Source of the DNA: Helichrysum umbraculigerum
Taxonomy: Eukaryota > Streptophyta > Magnoliopsida > Asterales > Asteraceae
DNA length: 64,000 nt
Assembly: GCA_949592205.1 (NCBI GenBank)
Contig: CATIUR010000006.1
Coordinates: forward strand, 65,840,001-65,904,000
Direction: 5' to 3'
Shown in pieces: positions 1-12,228 of this stretch. Each line of letters begins with the position of its first letter. Position 1 is the stretch's first letter. The notes below the pieces were generated by a model that was given only the letters and a program-made list of their open reading frames with translations, was not told the DNA's origin and made no database searches. The position numbers and the translations under genes are program-made.

Positions 1-813
1 CCACTTTTACTGTTTTACATACGGGGTGAGATACATTGCTTACTTTTCTTGAACACAAGTACGAAACTACTCAATTTTACTATTCCAAACGGAATTGCAT
101 GAGTTATTTACTACTTACAGAAGTCTCTCCATCATATATCGTTAGTTATGGACTTAAGCGCGAACACTAGTTAATGGATCCATTAGGGAAATGACCCTCC
201 CCGCCCGGGGTAGTAGCGCTACCACGAACCGTTCTGTATAAACGGGCGACTATTATTCGTTACTTATGCTTGCTCAGTTACGAGCATGTCACGGGAGCAA
301 ATTATTACTTACGGGTTAAGCTTCGATTATGAGCCTCATGGCAACGGTATAACTTACTTACTTTACATTTGCTGGATTTGCAAATACTTGATTTACGTCT
401 GCGGGCACTACTGATGAAATCTTGTGTTCAAAAACCGATATTACTTACAAACCTGTGAGATTCACCAACATTCGTGTTGACCTTTTAGCATGTATTCTCA
501 GGTACCCAGACGGAGTAGGATTACTCCAGGACATAGCTAGAGTCGCATTATTTCAACTAAACTGCATTAACGGAGATTCTCAGCATTATCTTTTGTACAT
601 GTTGATTATGTAATAGAATCTCCCGCTATACGCGTGGACTCTAGGGAACTACATTTTGTATACGAAAACGTTAAGTTTTCAAACACTTATTTTCTATGAA
701 ATCATTTTACAACGTCTCATTTAGAAGTCGTTTGCTGTATATCTTGTGCTTTGTATATTGATTAGTAATACCCAAGTATGCTTCCGCAAATCATTAAATT
801 TGGGGGTGTTACA
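1..813 (+). mobile_element. 3' part of a family A LTR (truncated by window edge)
   Basis: The segment ends in GGGGGTGTTACA and matches the right end of the solo LTR at 45828-51137: both contain CCCCGCCCGGGGTAG followed by ACCACGAACCGTTC, and both end with a TTCCG-x-AAA block before the terminus. The left end lies outside the window, so I cannot tell whether this is a solo LTR or the end of a complete element. The short open frame at 422-613 lies inside it and is not a gene. It probably belongs to a Ty3-gypsy-type retrotransposon with long LTRs, an inference from LTR size only. Confidence 0.75.
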
Positions 814-818
814 GTAAT

Positions 819-1802
819 GGTAGAAGATGAAGATTTGAATCCCATTTTATCTTATAAATATTAAGTTTACGTTATTGCTTGCTGAACTTTTGATTGTGAA
901 ATAATTTTTTTGCTTATTTGTTTTTTTATGAATATAATTTGTGCATCTCATGTTAAAGATAATTGTTGATGACATTTAATCCTTAAATTACTAAAAGTTA
1001 AGCATATATACACATGGTGAATAAGATGACATGAGTGAGATAGTTGTATAAGACTATAAGTGTGATAAGATCAGATATTAATAACTGGATATTTGAGAGG
1101 GATACATGAAAATATTATATTCATATCTTCCAATATCCATAAGAATAATTTTTGCTTGTATTTGTTCATACAATATCAGTTTCAATTCAAACAATTAATA
1201 GTGGGATAAAGTTTATGGAATAAAGTATTAAAGGAAAGGGTAAAATGGGAAAAATAAAAAAAATAAATGCCAATTAATATGGAGTAGTATATGATAAGGA
1301 AATATTAGATCATTAAATGTTATTTATCCTATGCGATAGGCCGATAGGGGAATACAATAGCAATTCCCAATTTGAAAAGAAATGGGATGATAATGTAGCA
1401 ACAAACCAAATTAAATTCTGGATTATACGGCGTGCCAATTTGCATCCCAACATTAAAACTCCGCAAAACTTGTGACAAAATTGAAAATCGCATACAGATC
1501 TCAAAAGAAGTATACAGACAGTATATATATCAAAATCGTATATTTTCTGCCAAAGAATGAAGGGTTTTGTTAACGATATTACTTATGTTCTATCATTAAT
1601 ATGTTCAAAAGATCATGACTATTGTCATTCAATCAAATATCATGATGACATTAACTTCTTTATACCGGCTGCTGTTACTTTTTTTCTAATTAAGTCATAT
1701 ATGGATATAGATATCAGTATGTGTATGAAATGAGTAATCAGTGAATGAATAATAATGTTTACTTTTTGTACTGAATAAACAGTTTAAATGGTGAAAATGA
1801 CT
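819..1802. other. AT-rich intergenic DNA, nothing recognised
   Basis: No convincing gene or repeat boundary was seen. An open frame on the minus strand at 1313-1504 has no family features. Confidence 0.5.
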
Positions 1803-1810
1803 ATTTTATC

Positions 1811-2401
1811 TAGGGGTGTTAACCAGTCGAGCATTTAACGAGCTACTTGAGTTCGAGCTCGTTTAACTCGAATTTTAGTTTGATAATATTCGAACACGAG
1901 TCGAACTCAAACGAGAAATACTACTCGATTAATTTCACGAGCCGAGTATAAAAAATTGATGTTCGACTCGGCTCGTTCGAAAGCTCGTTTAGTTTCGAGT
2001 CAAACGAGCTATTCGAGTCGAACGAGTCGAGTTTATATAAGAAATTTGTATATTTGGAACTTTAAATGTATGTAACTAATAAATATAAGCTTAAGACATC
2101 AAGTATAAATGAGTTTATTCGAGCTTGATTTCGAGTTATGGAATGAGTTTATCGATCCCGAGCTCATAAACAAGCAAATTGCGCTTGAAATTTTGGTTCA
2201 TAAAGACACTTTCCAATTAAATTAACGAGCATCGAACTCGAGCTCGAGTTCAAATTACAACAACAAATAATTTGAACTCGAGCTCAAACACAATTTTTAA
2301 AACTTACTCGAATTCGAGTCGAGCTCGAACCGGATAATTAGTAATTGAGTCGAACTCGAACATCCTAATATTCGACTTGATTCGGTTCGTTAACAGCCCA
2401 A
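1811..2401. mobile_element. non-autonomous hAT-like MITE
   Basis: The termini are TAGGGGTGTTAAC and GTTAACAGCCCAA, imperfect inverted repeats. They are flanked by a perfect 8-bp target duplication ATTTTATC (1803-1810 and 2402-2409), the size expected for hAT. The inside is packed with CGAGCTCGAG-like palindromic words and has no coding potential. Confidence 0.85.
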
Positions 2402-2639
2402 ATTTTATCCCTAAACTATATAATTACTAGTTTAAGACCCGTAAAATTTGTGGGATGACATATAATTTATGTTTTAGTGATATAATAAGTGTTTTTTGTA
2501 TTTGTGGAATGAGACAATAATTTTTCTTTTAACGGCGATGAGACGCTATGGGATGCAACCAACGGGAAATGGATCTCCTATCAAGCTATCTAAAGGAACC
2601 TAAAACATACACCTAAAATTCATTCTAACATAGGTGTTT

Positions 2640-3410
2640 GCGTTTAAATGTGTGTTTTTACTGAAACTCTATTATTGACATGTTTTTCACTTCTTTCCTA
2701 TCTTTGAATATCCGTATCTTATTCATCGAAACTCTATTATAGACATACAATGAATCCTTCAGTACCCCTTTCAAATGACGACTCGATTCCTAATATTTTA
2801 ATACACATATTATTTAAGTCCAAAGTTGAGAAAAAAAACTCATTTTTTTCACTTGTTTCCATCACAAATACCTATTTTTGACCATCCATATCTTATTCAT
2901 GTAAGCTCTATTATAGACATTCAATAAATCCTAACGAATCCCATGCCCCGGTCTATGTGTCCATACAAATTATTATTCATAATATAATATAGTCATATAG
3001 TTATATAGATACAAAGTTAGTGAAAACTCAACTTTTCACTTGTTTCCGTCATAAAATCTATCTTTTAGCATCCATATCTTATTCAAACAAATTATTTAAT
3101 AGAATTACAATGAATCCTAAGAACTCCCTTAGGAAGGACTACGTATCCTTACAAATTATGATTCATAATATTTATATACACGTATTTATTATATATGTCA
3201 AAAGTTGGTGAAAATTCATCTTTCTCACTTGTTTTCATCATAAACACCTATGTTTAAGCATCCGTATTTTAGTCACGTCAACTCTAATGTAGACATATAA
3301 TATATACTAACTAACCGGCCTCATGCCCAAGACTACGCGTCCATACAAAGTATGATTCACAATAGTTATATTTACACATATAATTATATAGATCTAAAGT
3401 TGCCAATTGG
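2640..3410 (+). repeat. tandem repeat, about 190 bp unit, four copies
   Basis: The phrase CACTTGTTTCCATCA, or a close variant, followed by a CATCCATATCTTATTC-like block and then an ACAATGAATCC-like block, recurs near 2688, 2850, 3037 and 3227. That gives a period of about 165-190 bp. Units are diverged. The open frame at 3020-3211 is simply one unit. Confidence 0.7.
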
Positions 3411-3411
3411 G

Positions 3412-3600
3412 CATACCTCAAGTGGTACTGTCACCGCAAACGCTCAGACCTCACTTGTATGACCAACATGTCAGGGGTTCAAATCCGTTCATCATCACAT
3501 GTGGGTGATTAGTGGATATGTAATTTGCTTGCCATTGATGCTCCTTGCGGGTGGGGTGGATATATACCATTGATATATGGGGGATCTAATTATAGATTAT
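3412..3600 (+). mobile_element. tRNA-derived SINE
   Basis: It starts with a tRNA-like head holding an A-box-like TACCTCAAGTGGTACTG (about 3414-3430) and a B box GGTTCAAATCC (about 3476-3486), the internal RNA polymerase III promoter layout. The rest of the body is not tRNA-like and no cloverleaf can be completed, so this is a SINE and not a tRNA gene. The 3' end is approximate. Confidence 0.7.
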
Positions 3601-3705
3601 AGCTCCTCTTTGGTACATAATAAATAGTGTAACTTGTGTAAGAGGGCATTTATAATTATGGATGAAACACCAAGGATTAATATTATAAACATACGACAGC
3701 ATATT

Positions 3706-4005
3706 ATTAATTAATTAGTCATATAAAAAATATGATTAACTGTGTCATTAAATAGATTTAGGGTTAGATTATAAAAAGTTGATCTTGATGTAATCACCCT
3801 TATTCTTTCAATAGTTTCTTATAATATATAGAATAAATTAATATTTGTATCATTAGATTAACCATATAGAAAATATGATTAAATGTGTCATTAAATAGAT
3901 TAAGGGTTCGATCAAAAAAGTTGATCTCGATGTAATCACCCGTGTTCTTTCAATGGTTTTCTTATAATGTATAGAATAAATTAATATATGCATCATTAGA
4001 TTATA
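3706..4005 (+). repeat. tandem duplication of about 150 bp
   Basis: Two adjacent units (about 3706-3857 and 3858-4005) share AATATGATTAA, TGTCATTAAATAGATT, AAGTTGATCT and GATGTAATCACCC in the same order. A partial third copy lies near 4245-4320. Confidence 0.7.
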
Positions 4006-4009
4006 AATA

Positions 4010-5003
4010 ATTTTTAATAATGAATCACGTTTTACGTATATAAAAATTTCAAATCATGCAAAACTAAAAATCAATATAACAAAAGTCATAGTTAACAAAT
4101 ATAAGTATAGTAAAAATAATAATGCAAAATAATTCAAACTTAAAAACATTGCTTAAATAGTTGAAGGAGTGATTTACATTAATGGGGTAAACATTAAGGA
4201 TTAAAATTGAAAATAATTGAGGGTATATTTGTCTTTTTACCATTGATAAATTGGATTAAGTATGTCATTAAATGGATTAATGGTTAGATCTGGCAAGTTG
4301 ATCTCCCATCCAAGGGACATAGATATTCCAAGATTTTTCTTTTAATATATAAGAAGATAGAATATAATAGATAGATATATATTTTTTTTCAATGACAAAT
4401 TAACTTGATTATAAAACTCATAACATATAAAAATATTACTACTAACTAATTTATTATTCATGAATCATGTTACAAATATACCCTTTTACTAGATAACTCA
4501 TTCTCTTCGATCATACTACACGCAAAAAAATTATTCATACCTGTAGTGTCTCTTAGATGGATCATATATATTGTGAAATGACGAGCAAGATCACTGATAA
4601 GAAAAAATCACAGCAAAAACATAGAGAGGCATCCACAAACAAGAATAACCCAACATCGTTTGCTGCTATACAACTAAAACTATTATTATGTACTCGGATA
4701 TACACGGAGTATTGAATGTCCAGATTGATCCAAAATAAGATTTAAATATAATGGGCTAAACTAACTTCATTCAATCACTTCAATTTTCTAATATCTTTAT
4801 GAATATATATAAGCCCTAATTTAACTTAAATAATTGAAGAGAAATCGTATATGTTTAATGTTTTTATTCAAAAAAATATATGTAAATTGGATATATAGCT
4901 GAAGAAGATAGCTGCAAAATCAGTTCCGAAGAAACACGTAACGATAAATTTTCAAAGATGATGAGAAATCAATTGTGGAGAAACTGGTTCGAAATCAGTT
5001 ACT
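4010..5003. other. AT-rich intergenic DNA
   Basis: Apart from the partial repeat near 4245-4320, nothing recognisable was seen. Confidence 0.5.
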
Positions 5004-5333
5004 GAGACTCCTCCCAACCCTAAAACAAACTGACTGAAACTGACAGAGCCAAGTCAGCGTCACGTCAGCTTTTTCAAAAACTGACTGAAACTGACTGACC
5101 AGTCTCTTCCCTGCTCCATAACTTAAATTTTTGGGTCCCGCATTTACTAATTTACCTTTCATTTTATACACAAAAGAAATAAAAAATAAAAAAAACAAAC
5201 CGACACTCGTCAGAAATGTGACGAGGAGCAAACCGACGGACAAGTGACAAAGGTGGTGCCATCCCCATCTCTTCGTCACTCTTTGTCACTTACTAACCGA
5301 AGCAAACGGACGGACAGGGTTGGGAAGAGTCTG
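5004..5333. mobile_element. MITE with AGACTC-x-TCCCAACCCT termini (copy 1)
   Basis: The left end reads GAGACTCCTCCCAACCCT and the right end is its near inverse, AGGGTTGGGAAGAGTCT. The inside has repeated CTGACTGAAACTGAC. A related copy sits at about 43949-44258. The superfamily is undetermined because no clear target duplication was found. The minus-strand open frame 4995-5279 lies inside it and is rejected as a gene. Confidence 0.65.
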
Positions 5334-6279
5334 AATAACACATCTGCGAAATCAGTAGACAGAGGGCATACGTTGATGGAGTAATCTTCACGAACATGGT
5401 CGGATAATTATGGGAGAGATTAGAGATAGACCAGATGTAGATGAATAGACACAAGAAAATAAAGGACGAGGGTAATTTTGACAAAGGAACAAGCTATATG
5501 GCCATATGGGGACAACACTAGTTTTTGATATGTCCGAAGAATCCCACCATGTGGACTTTCTTATTTTTTTTAAGCTCTAACTCCTCTAAGTAAACACTAT
5601 CACATTGATGACCAAATAAGCTATCCCCTCAATTCAGCCGATTAATCTCTATGTAAACAGGCCATATACATACCTTGGTAAAACTGTCATTATCATTTTC
5701 CGAGTATGAAATACTCACTTAATTTATATACAATAAAACATAGTTTAGGGTGCCAGTTGCTTGTTTAAAACCATCTTGAGACAGAGCAAAACTATATTTA
5801 CAAAGTGTCTTGCAAAATAACTTTCACAACATGATTCGGCATAAATAGTCGGACAAATCAAGTTCATTCATTCGGCATAAATGTACTTTTTTGATTGGTC
5901 ATTGTTTAAAAAGGCATGTGGCATCCATAGAAGGTACAACAACATCAAAAATATTATCAGATACATTAAAAATGATTTTTGAAAGTTTGATCTTTTAAAA
6001 ATAGCAAACATGAATATGGTACACAAATAAATATTAAAAATGAGTTATATGTTTTCTCAAATACTTGTCCCTTTTTATTAATGTTACGCTAGGAGTATGA
6101 AGTATAAGTATATGACATACTTTTGAAGTTTGAATGAATCTTATTTGTGCATAAATTAAATGTCCAGTCTCAGCATTAAATGGCAAAAGGCTTTAACCTT
6201 ATCCTATTATTTGGTATCACGTCATTTGTGTCATCTTTAAAAAAAAAACCTATTACGTGTTCTTAATATACATAAATAT

Positions 6280-6284
<5 letters not shown>
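5334..6284. other. AT-rich intergenic DNA
   Basis: No gene or defined element was seen. The stretch runs into a TA microsatellite. Confidence 0.5.

Positions 6285-6341
<57 letters not shown>
6285..6341. repeat. (TA)n microsatellite
   Basis: Long uninterrupted alternating TA. A second TA tract ends at 6627, directly against the element at 6629. Confidence 0.95.
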
Positions 6342-6343
<2 letters not shown>

Positions 6344-6596
6344 GAATGTTCAAATGAGAACCACTTTAAAGTTGAGAACTGTGAGAACCACAACGAATAC
6401 GTGTTTGTTCACATGTGATTAACCTCAATCATATGTGAACATTGATGTACGTTTAATTGAAAAAGAAAAAAGTCAAAAAAAATCTTAAAATCATATTGAA
6501 AAACGCAAAAAACAAATACATGTTCACATGTGAACGATAATGTGAACAAATCGGTTAAAATGCATTTTAAGACGTAAATTTAAGATTTTAAGTTGA

Positions 6597-6600
<4 letters not shown>
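6342..6600. mobile_element. fragment of a TTCAAATGAGAA element
   Basis: It starts with GGGAATGTTCAAATGAGAACC and contains ACGTGTTTGTTCACATGTGA, also found at about 7193-7342. Two half-elements therefore flank the element at 6629-7180. The termini resemble the larger Mutator-like family (13198, 39628), but no target duplication is visible. Confidence 0.5.
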
Positions 6601-6628
<28 letters not shown>

Positions 6629-6634
<6 letters not shown>

Positions 6635-7180
6635 TGATCAAGAGGGAAGTGCCTTTTTGGGAGGAAGGGGGAAGCGTTAGTATACATCAAGAAGCATATT
6701 ACAATTATCAATCAAAACGTCAAAAAAAAAAATATTGGTAAATAGTAATCAAAATCGATGCTATAAAGAATATTTTAACGAATGAATTTCATTTTTAAGT
6801 CATAACATTAATTGATGAATATTTATTTAATAAATTGTTAATATGCAGTGTGATGCATATTAACTAATATGCATCGCGATGCATATTAAAATTTCACATT
6901 ATTTGAAAGATATTTTTATTGTTAATATGGATCACAATGCATATTAACTAATATGCACCGCGATGCATATTAACGGATTTGGATCTAATATTCATAAATC
7001 GATGATATAACTTGAAAAAGAATTTATCAAGGAAGCTTAACATTCATAGCATCGATTCTGATTAACATTTACTAAATTTCAGTTTGCTTTTTTCGAGATT
7101 TGTATGGGTGAAGGTAATATGCTTCCTGATGCATACTAACGCTTCCCTCTAAAAATGCACTTCCCTCTGGATCATTCCAC
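6629..7180. mobile_element. non-autonomous TIR element in a TA microsatellite (copy 1)
   Basis: Left end GGGTAGTGATCAAGAGGGAA; right end is a near inverse, TTCCCTCTGGATCATTCCAC. Both flanks are TA repeat. The inside holds palindromic words such as ATGCATCGCGATGCAT and no coding capacity. The 32468-33034 element is a close copy, also sitting in TA repeats. The termini resemble Mutator-like elements, but the TA-rich target hides any target duplication. Confidence 0.8.
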
Positions 7181-7192
7181 TATGTATATATA

Positions 7193-7342
7193 GGGTTAGG
7201 TTCAAATGAGAATCAACTAAAAGTAAGGAATTATGAGAACTACTAGATTACGTGTTTGTTCACATGTGATTAACTTCAATCATATGTGAACATTGATTTA
7301 TGTTAGATTGATAAAGAAAAAATAGTCAAAAAATCCTATATA
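7193..7342. mobile_element. fragment of a TTCAAATGAGAA element
   Basis: It starts GGGTTAGGTTCAAATGAGAA and matches 6342-6500, including the TTCACATGTGATTAAC block. It is cut off by the fold-back element that begins at 7343. Confidence 0.55.
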
Positions 7343-7652
7343 GTAACAGGATCGAAAAAGAAGGAAATTTAGGGAGAGAAAAGGGAGAATGATTTTTTTA
7401 TTACTATGATTCAATATTTTATTGTTAAGATTCAATTTTCTATTAATATAATTCTACATTTTGTTGCTTTGGTTCAATAGTTTTTTAATAAGATTTAGTT
7501 TTTTGTTACTATGAATCAAAAGTTATAGTAATACAAATTTTGAATCTTAGAATAAAAATACTGAATCTTAGAATAAATATACTGAATCATAGTAATAAAA
7601 AATCATTCCCCCTCTTCTCTCCTTAAAAAAACCTTCTCCCTAGATCCTACTC
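7343..7652. mobile_element. fold-back MITE, Mutator-like termini
   Basis: Left GTAACAGGATC and right GATCCTACTC form imperfect inverted ends that extend inward through GGGAGA and TCTCTCC blocks. The interior repeats TACTATGATTCAATA-like words on both strands. The flanks are ATATA-rich, so the duplication is ambiguous. Confidence 0.55.
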
Positions 7653-8296
7653 ATATATATATGTGAAATGGGTGAAGATAAAAAAACGGTGAAAACACTT
7701 TTTGTTTCACAATTTTTTTAAGTTGTGAACTTTTTTCTATTCACATATGTTTTTAATTGTGAACACTTATATTTTTTGTTTCACATAAAATTTTCATCAT
7801 GAACCTTAATGTTTTAAAATTTTATACACACACACAATAATCTTAATAATTTATGCATAGGAAACACATTTATGATGTCATCATTCTAATTAAGTTTCAA
7901 TATGTCAATTAAGTCCTTTTATTTTAGTAATTTTAAAATAAGATCCCTAACTTATTAAAACGAATTTTTTTAATCAACTACTCACTTACATATAATTATT
8001 TTTTAATTCATTAATTAAAACATTATCCAAATCAATATGTAATGTTTCTATATTCACCGAGTAAGAATAAAATTACTTGAAAAGGTTAATATAGACTTAA
8101 AATTATTAATTTTTTTCACTAACTTGGTTTCAAAATCATTTAATTTTATAATCTCTACTTATATAAATATATTTACATAAAGTAATATTGTCATGACACA
8201 CTTTTTTATTAGAAACAATATACTAAATATGAAATCTTATATTAAAAATCAACGGTACGTGTGTATACACGAGTTTAAAGTCTAGTAGTAGTAGTA

Positions 8297-8352
<56 letters not shown>

Positions 8353-9636
8353 GAAATAAAAGTCAAAGTGCACAATAATCTATCTACTTGCGGTCACCGT
8401 CACAAGTAAACAACCTAATCAACATTATCGATATTAGACCAGGACATTCAATTTAAAGGCGCATGCAAATATGCAATTCTAATTAAAGTAAGTTCGAATG
8501 CAAATTACTAATTAAAGTAACTGATTTTTGACATAAGTTCATATGCAAATTACTAATTAAACTATTAAAGTAACTGATTTATGACAAGTAATTTTCTCAC
8601 TTCATTTTTTAAATAAAATTATCTAACTATGGGAATGTTCTTTTAGGTATATATCCACCATGAAGCCTATGGTTGAATGACATTCACCAATTTAATTATG
8701 GGTTTTATTGTTCGAAATTGTATTATTACATCTCTTTTAATATTGTATTGTAATTGTATATTGTATTGTATATTGTATGTATGGAGCATATTTTCATAAC
8801 TTCTATTGTATATATTGAATTTGTAAATTTCGTCTGTTGTATGTAGAATTTCATTTTAACCTTGACAAAAAAGGAAAGTATATATATAATAGACGAGATT
8901 TACAAGTTCAATACATATATTATATCCCAAATGAAATATTGTCGTATACAAAAATAAAAGAGTTATATAATACACTTTGAAACGAAAACCCTTTAATTAT
9001 TAACCAACGACTTCCGCTCCTTTGATTGCAACTATATATGATTGAAGTTTTAGTCAAACTTTTAGGTATTATTACTATAGTTATATTTGATTAAACATAT
9101 ACATATTACAGAGTAATCAAGAACAGAGAAGTACACTAGTTCATCCTGTTGATTAGTTTTAATTAGAAACAATGATCATCTTGTTCATCCTCTTTTCCAT
9201 TCAAGTAAAATTGATCATAGACATATTATGTACATTACTTGAAATTAAACTTATCTGCTGTTGTACTCCTGACGACATATCGTCCCACACATGCGAGCCT
9301 CATCAACGAGCAGTCGCATTACCACTCTCTTTTTGTTTCACCCCCAAAATAAAAGGAAAAAGAAAATAAAAGAGCGTGATGAAGGGTAGATCTAGCACTA
9401 TATAAAGTGGGTCCTTCGACCCACCTTAAGTTTGAAAGTTTTGAACTTTGTAGTAGTAAATTTGTGACTTACCTTATTAAACTTTAACCCATTATAATTA
9501 AACAATTTGGCTAACTGAAATCCATCAACGAGACAAATTTACTACCACTTCACAATTATTCTTACTAATCTTAACCTTGTTATTCAAATTCAAATACTCT
9601 TAAAACTAAAAATATAAAATAAATACATCAATATTC
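7653..9636. other. AT-rich intergenic DNA with a (TAA)n tract
   Basis: A TAG/TAA trinucleotide microsatellite lies at about 8283-8351. A 65-codon open frame at 9172-9369 begins with a strongly hydrophobic stretch and has a few cysteines, but it lacks any family resemblance and I do not call it a gene. Confidence 0.5.
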
Positions 9637-10121
9637 GGTGAGAATGGAGGAATCAATAAGAATGTGTTATGTGTCACAAAACCAATTTTTCCCCACGTTT
9701 TTAAATATTAAATATCCCACAAAACGGTAAGTCGAAAAATCACAAAAATTGCACCAGAAAAATTAGCGTTTTTCCCTCTTCGATTAGAGAATAGAGATGT
9801 CACAATGTATACTTTCGACGAACTTTTTTTTTTCGTTTTTCAGTTGGTTTTGAAAACAACTAACACATGTGATACCAACAAGGAACATATGTGATACTAG
9901 CGAGTAATATATGTGATACTACTTTTTACAATTTGTAGAACCCGAAAAAAAGTCGTCGAAAGTATATGTTGTGAGATGTCTAATCGAAGAGAAAAAAATG
10001 ACGATTTTTATGGTGCAATTTTTATAATTATTCAATGAGTCATTCTTAAGAAATTAAAATTTATAAAAACGTGGGTAAAGTGAGTTTTGTGACACGTGAC
10101 GTATTGTTATTGGTTCCTTCA
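9637..10121. mobile_element. end-truncated copy of the TTCAAATGAG Mutator-like family
   Basis: It shares with 13198-14061, 16257-16817 and 39628-40404 the order GGTGAGAATG-GAGG, ACGGTAAGTCGAAAAAT, TTGCACC, a T/A-rich run, then the inverse blocks ending at TTGGTTCC. The outer termini are missing. A SINE abuts its right side. Confidence 0.65.
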
Positions 10122-10246
10122 TTTTTTTTTTTTTGAACGGCCAAATTTAATTTCCCCCATACACCACTGCCTGTGCTCGAACCCCAGACCTCCAGGGAGG
10201 CAAGCCTCCCACCTCACTTTTACCACTTGGGTAATACTCACCCAAT
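10122..10246 (-). mobile_element. tRNA-derived SINE, minus strand
   Basis: Reading the minus strand: an A-box-like TACCCAAGTGGTAAAAG (about 10218-10233), then a B box GGGGTTCGAGCAC (about 10173-10185), ending in an A run (the T run at 10122-10134 on +). The order of the promoter boxes and the A tail fit a retroposed tRNA-like SINE. Confidence 0.75.
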
Positions 10247-10892
10247 GTTACTGTAAGCCTTACTCATGAATCATATGTTAATCGTCTTTAAGATATAAAA
10301 CCTCGTTGAGACAATACTAAATTTCACCTTTTAAATTTCCCTTAATAATTTTTGTTTCGTATTAACGACCCTTCCCATCGACCCGTCTATGTCGGCATAG
10401 TTATTTTCTCATCTCAGTCAGGTCATTGAGCCGGTGTGTCAAGGAACCATGTGATTTTACGTGCCGGTGTGTCACTGAGTATTGTGAGGTTGTGATCCGT
10501 TAATTTCTCCACGATGACCAGTGAGCACGATTTGCAGTGATCCGTCCATGCTGCCATCCTCGACCCTCCAAGGGCCCAAAAGGACAACAACACTCCAGGT
10601 GCTACGTTCCGATGATGAAGGACGACTCTGCTTATGTGAATTCAACACACAAATATATGCAGTATAACAATTAACAAACTTACATGATTTAACACGTATC
10701 AATTCAAGATTCAGTCAGGCTTTATACACGTACTACTTTTTAATTAGAGTTACACGTCAAACAATTTAAACGTACAAATAATGGCGAATTGCTTCTTTAA
10801 TAATCATTCTATTCGATCCTTTTTAACAAAATGCAAAATAACTGTATAAAACTGGTTAAATCTTTACAATTAGCTATGTTAAAATTTTGTTT
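10247..10892. other. intergenic, with a GC-richer block at about 10370-10660
   Basis: The block 10370-10660 is clearly richer in G+C than its surroundings and has an open minus-strand frame (10472-10702, 76 codons) whose product I do not recognise. It could be a captured gene fragment. Nothing else was seen. Confidence 0.4.
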
Positions 10893-10897
10893 ATGTT

Positions 10898-11243
10898 TGT
10901 TGGTATATGACTTAAACATTAAGTATTAGTGGTAAAATTTGAATTTGATTTGTATTAGTAGTTTGAGTCAAAGTTGATTTGTATTTGTATTAGTTGTTAT
11001 TAGTTGTCATTGGTTGACAAATTTGATTTGTATTAGTATTAGAAGTTTGATTTGGATTAGTATACCAATTTGTTTAGCCTATATATAGGGATGGTTAGTT
11101 TAGTTGTTTTGTACCACCACCACCCTTTGAAAACATTTGAAATTTGAAATTTGTTAGTTTGTTTGAATTCGATTTGTTAGTTTGTATTTGAAAGCTTCCG
11201 CTTCGTATTGTTCTTTGTATTTGTTTGTCTTTGATCTCCAACA
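10898..11243 (+). mobile_element. copia-type solo LTR
   Basis: The 346-bp segment begins TGTTGGTATATGAC and ends TCTCCAACA, that is TG...CA termini with short inverted ends. It is flanked by a perfect 5-bp duplication ATGTT (10893-10897 and 11244-11248). A TATATATA promoter box lies near 11080. There is no primer-binding site or internal coding region, so it is a solo LTR left by LTR-LTR recombination. Confidence 0.9.
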
Positions 11244-11248
11244 ATGTT

Positions 11249-12100
11249 TTCATGGTCTTTAATTTTTATGTACAGAAAATTTCTAATGACGGACACTTGC
11301 AATAATAATCAAATAATATAAAATGTTACGAACATCAATGAGATCTGTTAATTGATATACTATTGATTTCATCTTTCATGAATCTGTATAGACTTAGATT
11401 GCGTTTGATTTGCGGAATTAATTGAAATTGAGAGTTTATTCATTAGTTTGTTTAGTTGAGTAATTGAGAAAGTTAGAATCTATCCTATATCAAATGTGCG
11501 CTTTCGGCTAAAGGAATTGAAATTAATTTTCCTTTGATGAATTGCTATTCCTTGAAAAAATTCTGCGAATTTATAAGTTTGTACCTGTATCACTGTATGT
11601 TAGTACGTGTGTGTAAAATTTAAACTAATTAACGTACTGTTAAATCAATTATTCATGTAATGACAAATTCTTTGTTAGTTATATCATAAGAATTTGACGA
11701 CTAAGATCAATTTCCTTTAAGCAACTGAGTCAAAAATGGTTGAATAGATGTCCACGTCATATAAAACATATTACTGTAAAATATTTGAAAATTCGAATAC
11801 AAACGGGTTTTCTTTGATATGGGGTCATGAAGGCTAACAAATTGGTAAAATTTTGTGTACTATCTTTGATTGACTCAATATTAAGGAAAATGATTGGGTG
11901 ACCTAAAACCGTAGGTCTAAATATAGACCTAAAAATGTAATCGGTAAATGAGAAAAATTGATTGAATGATATTAAGAGAGAAAAATAATTAAACCAATGA
12001 AAAAAGTAGACTTACTTGTAAATTTAATTAGTCATATATAGCATTACTCCAATATTAATGAAGCTTCCTTGTAAATACTTCACTACTCACTTCATCTTCT
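11249..12100. other. intergenic DNA upstream of gene 1
   Basis: No gene or element boundary was recognised. Confidence 0.45.
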
Positions 12101-12105
12101 TCCCA

Positions 12106-12115
12106 ATATATATAA
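12106..12115 (+). promoter_or_regulatory. putative TATA box of gene 1
   Basis: ATATATATAAC lies about 115 bases before the start codon at 12229. Paralogues at 19226 and 21624 have the same TATATATAAC sequence 85-95 bases before their ATG. Confidence 0.5.
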
Positions 12116-12228
12116 CTGTCTACCATATCCTTATCATATTCAAACTTACAAGTTTTCTTCAACAAATACCATACACCTCCCTTAAATATATAGATACAAT
12201 TTTTTTATATATAAAATAATATATAATA

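Noticed and set aside
3412..3490. tRNA gene
   Set aside because: A and B boxes are present, but no cloverleaf or anticodon arm can be built; SINE head. The same holds for 10122-10246 and 25533-25732.
4995..5279. 94-codon minus-strand frame
   Set aside because: Lies within a MITE with inverted ends.
9172..9369. 65-codon frame with hydrophobic start, as a secreted peptide
   Set aside because: The hydrophobic stretch is too long and irregular for a clear signal peptide, and there is no paralogue or other support.
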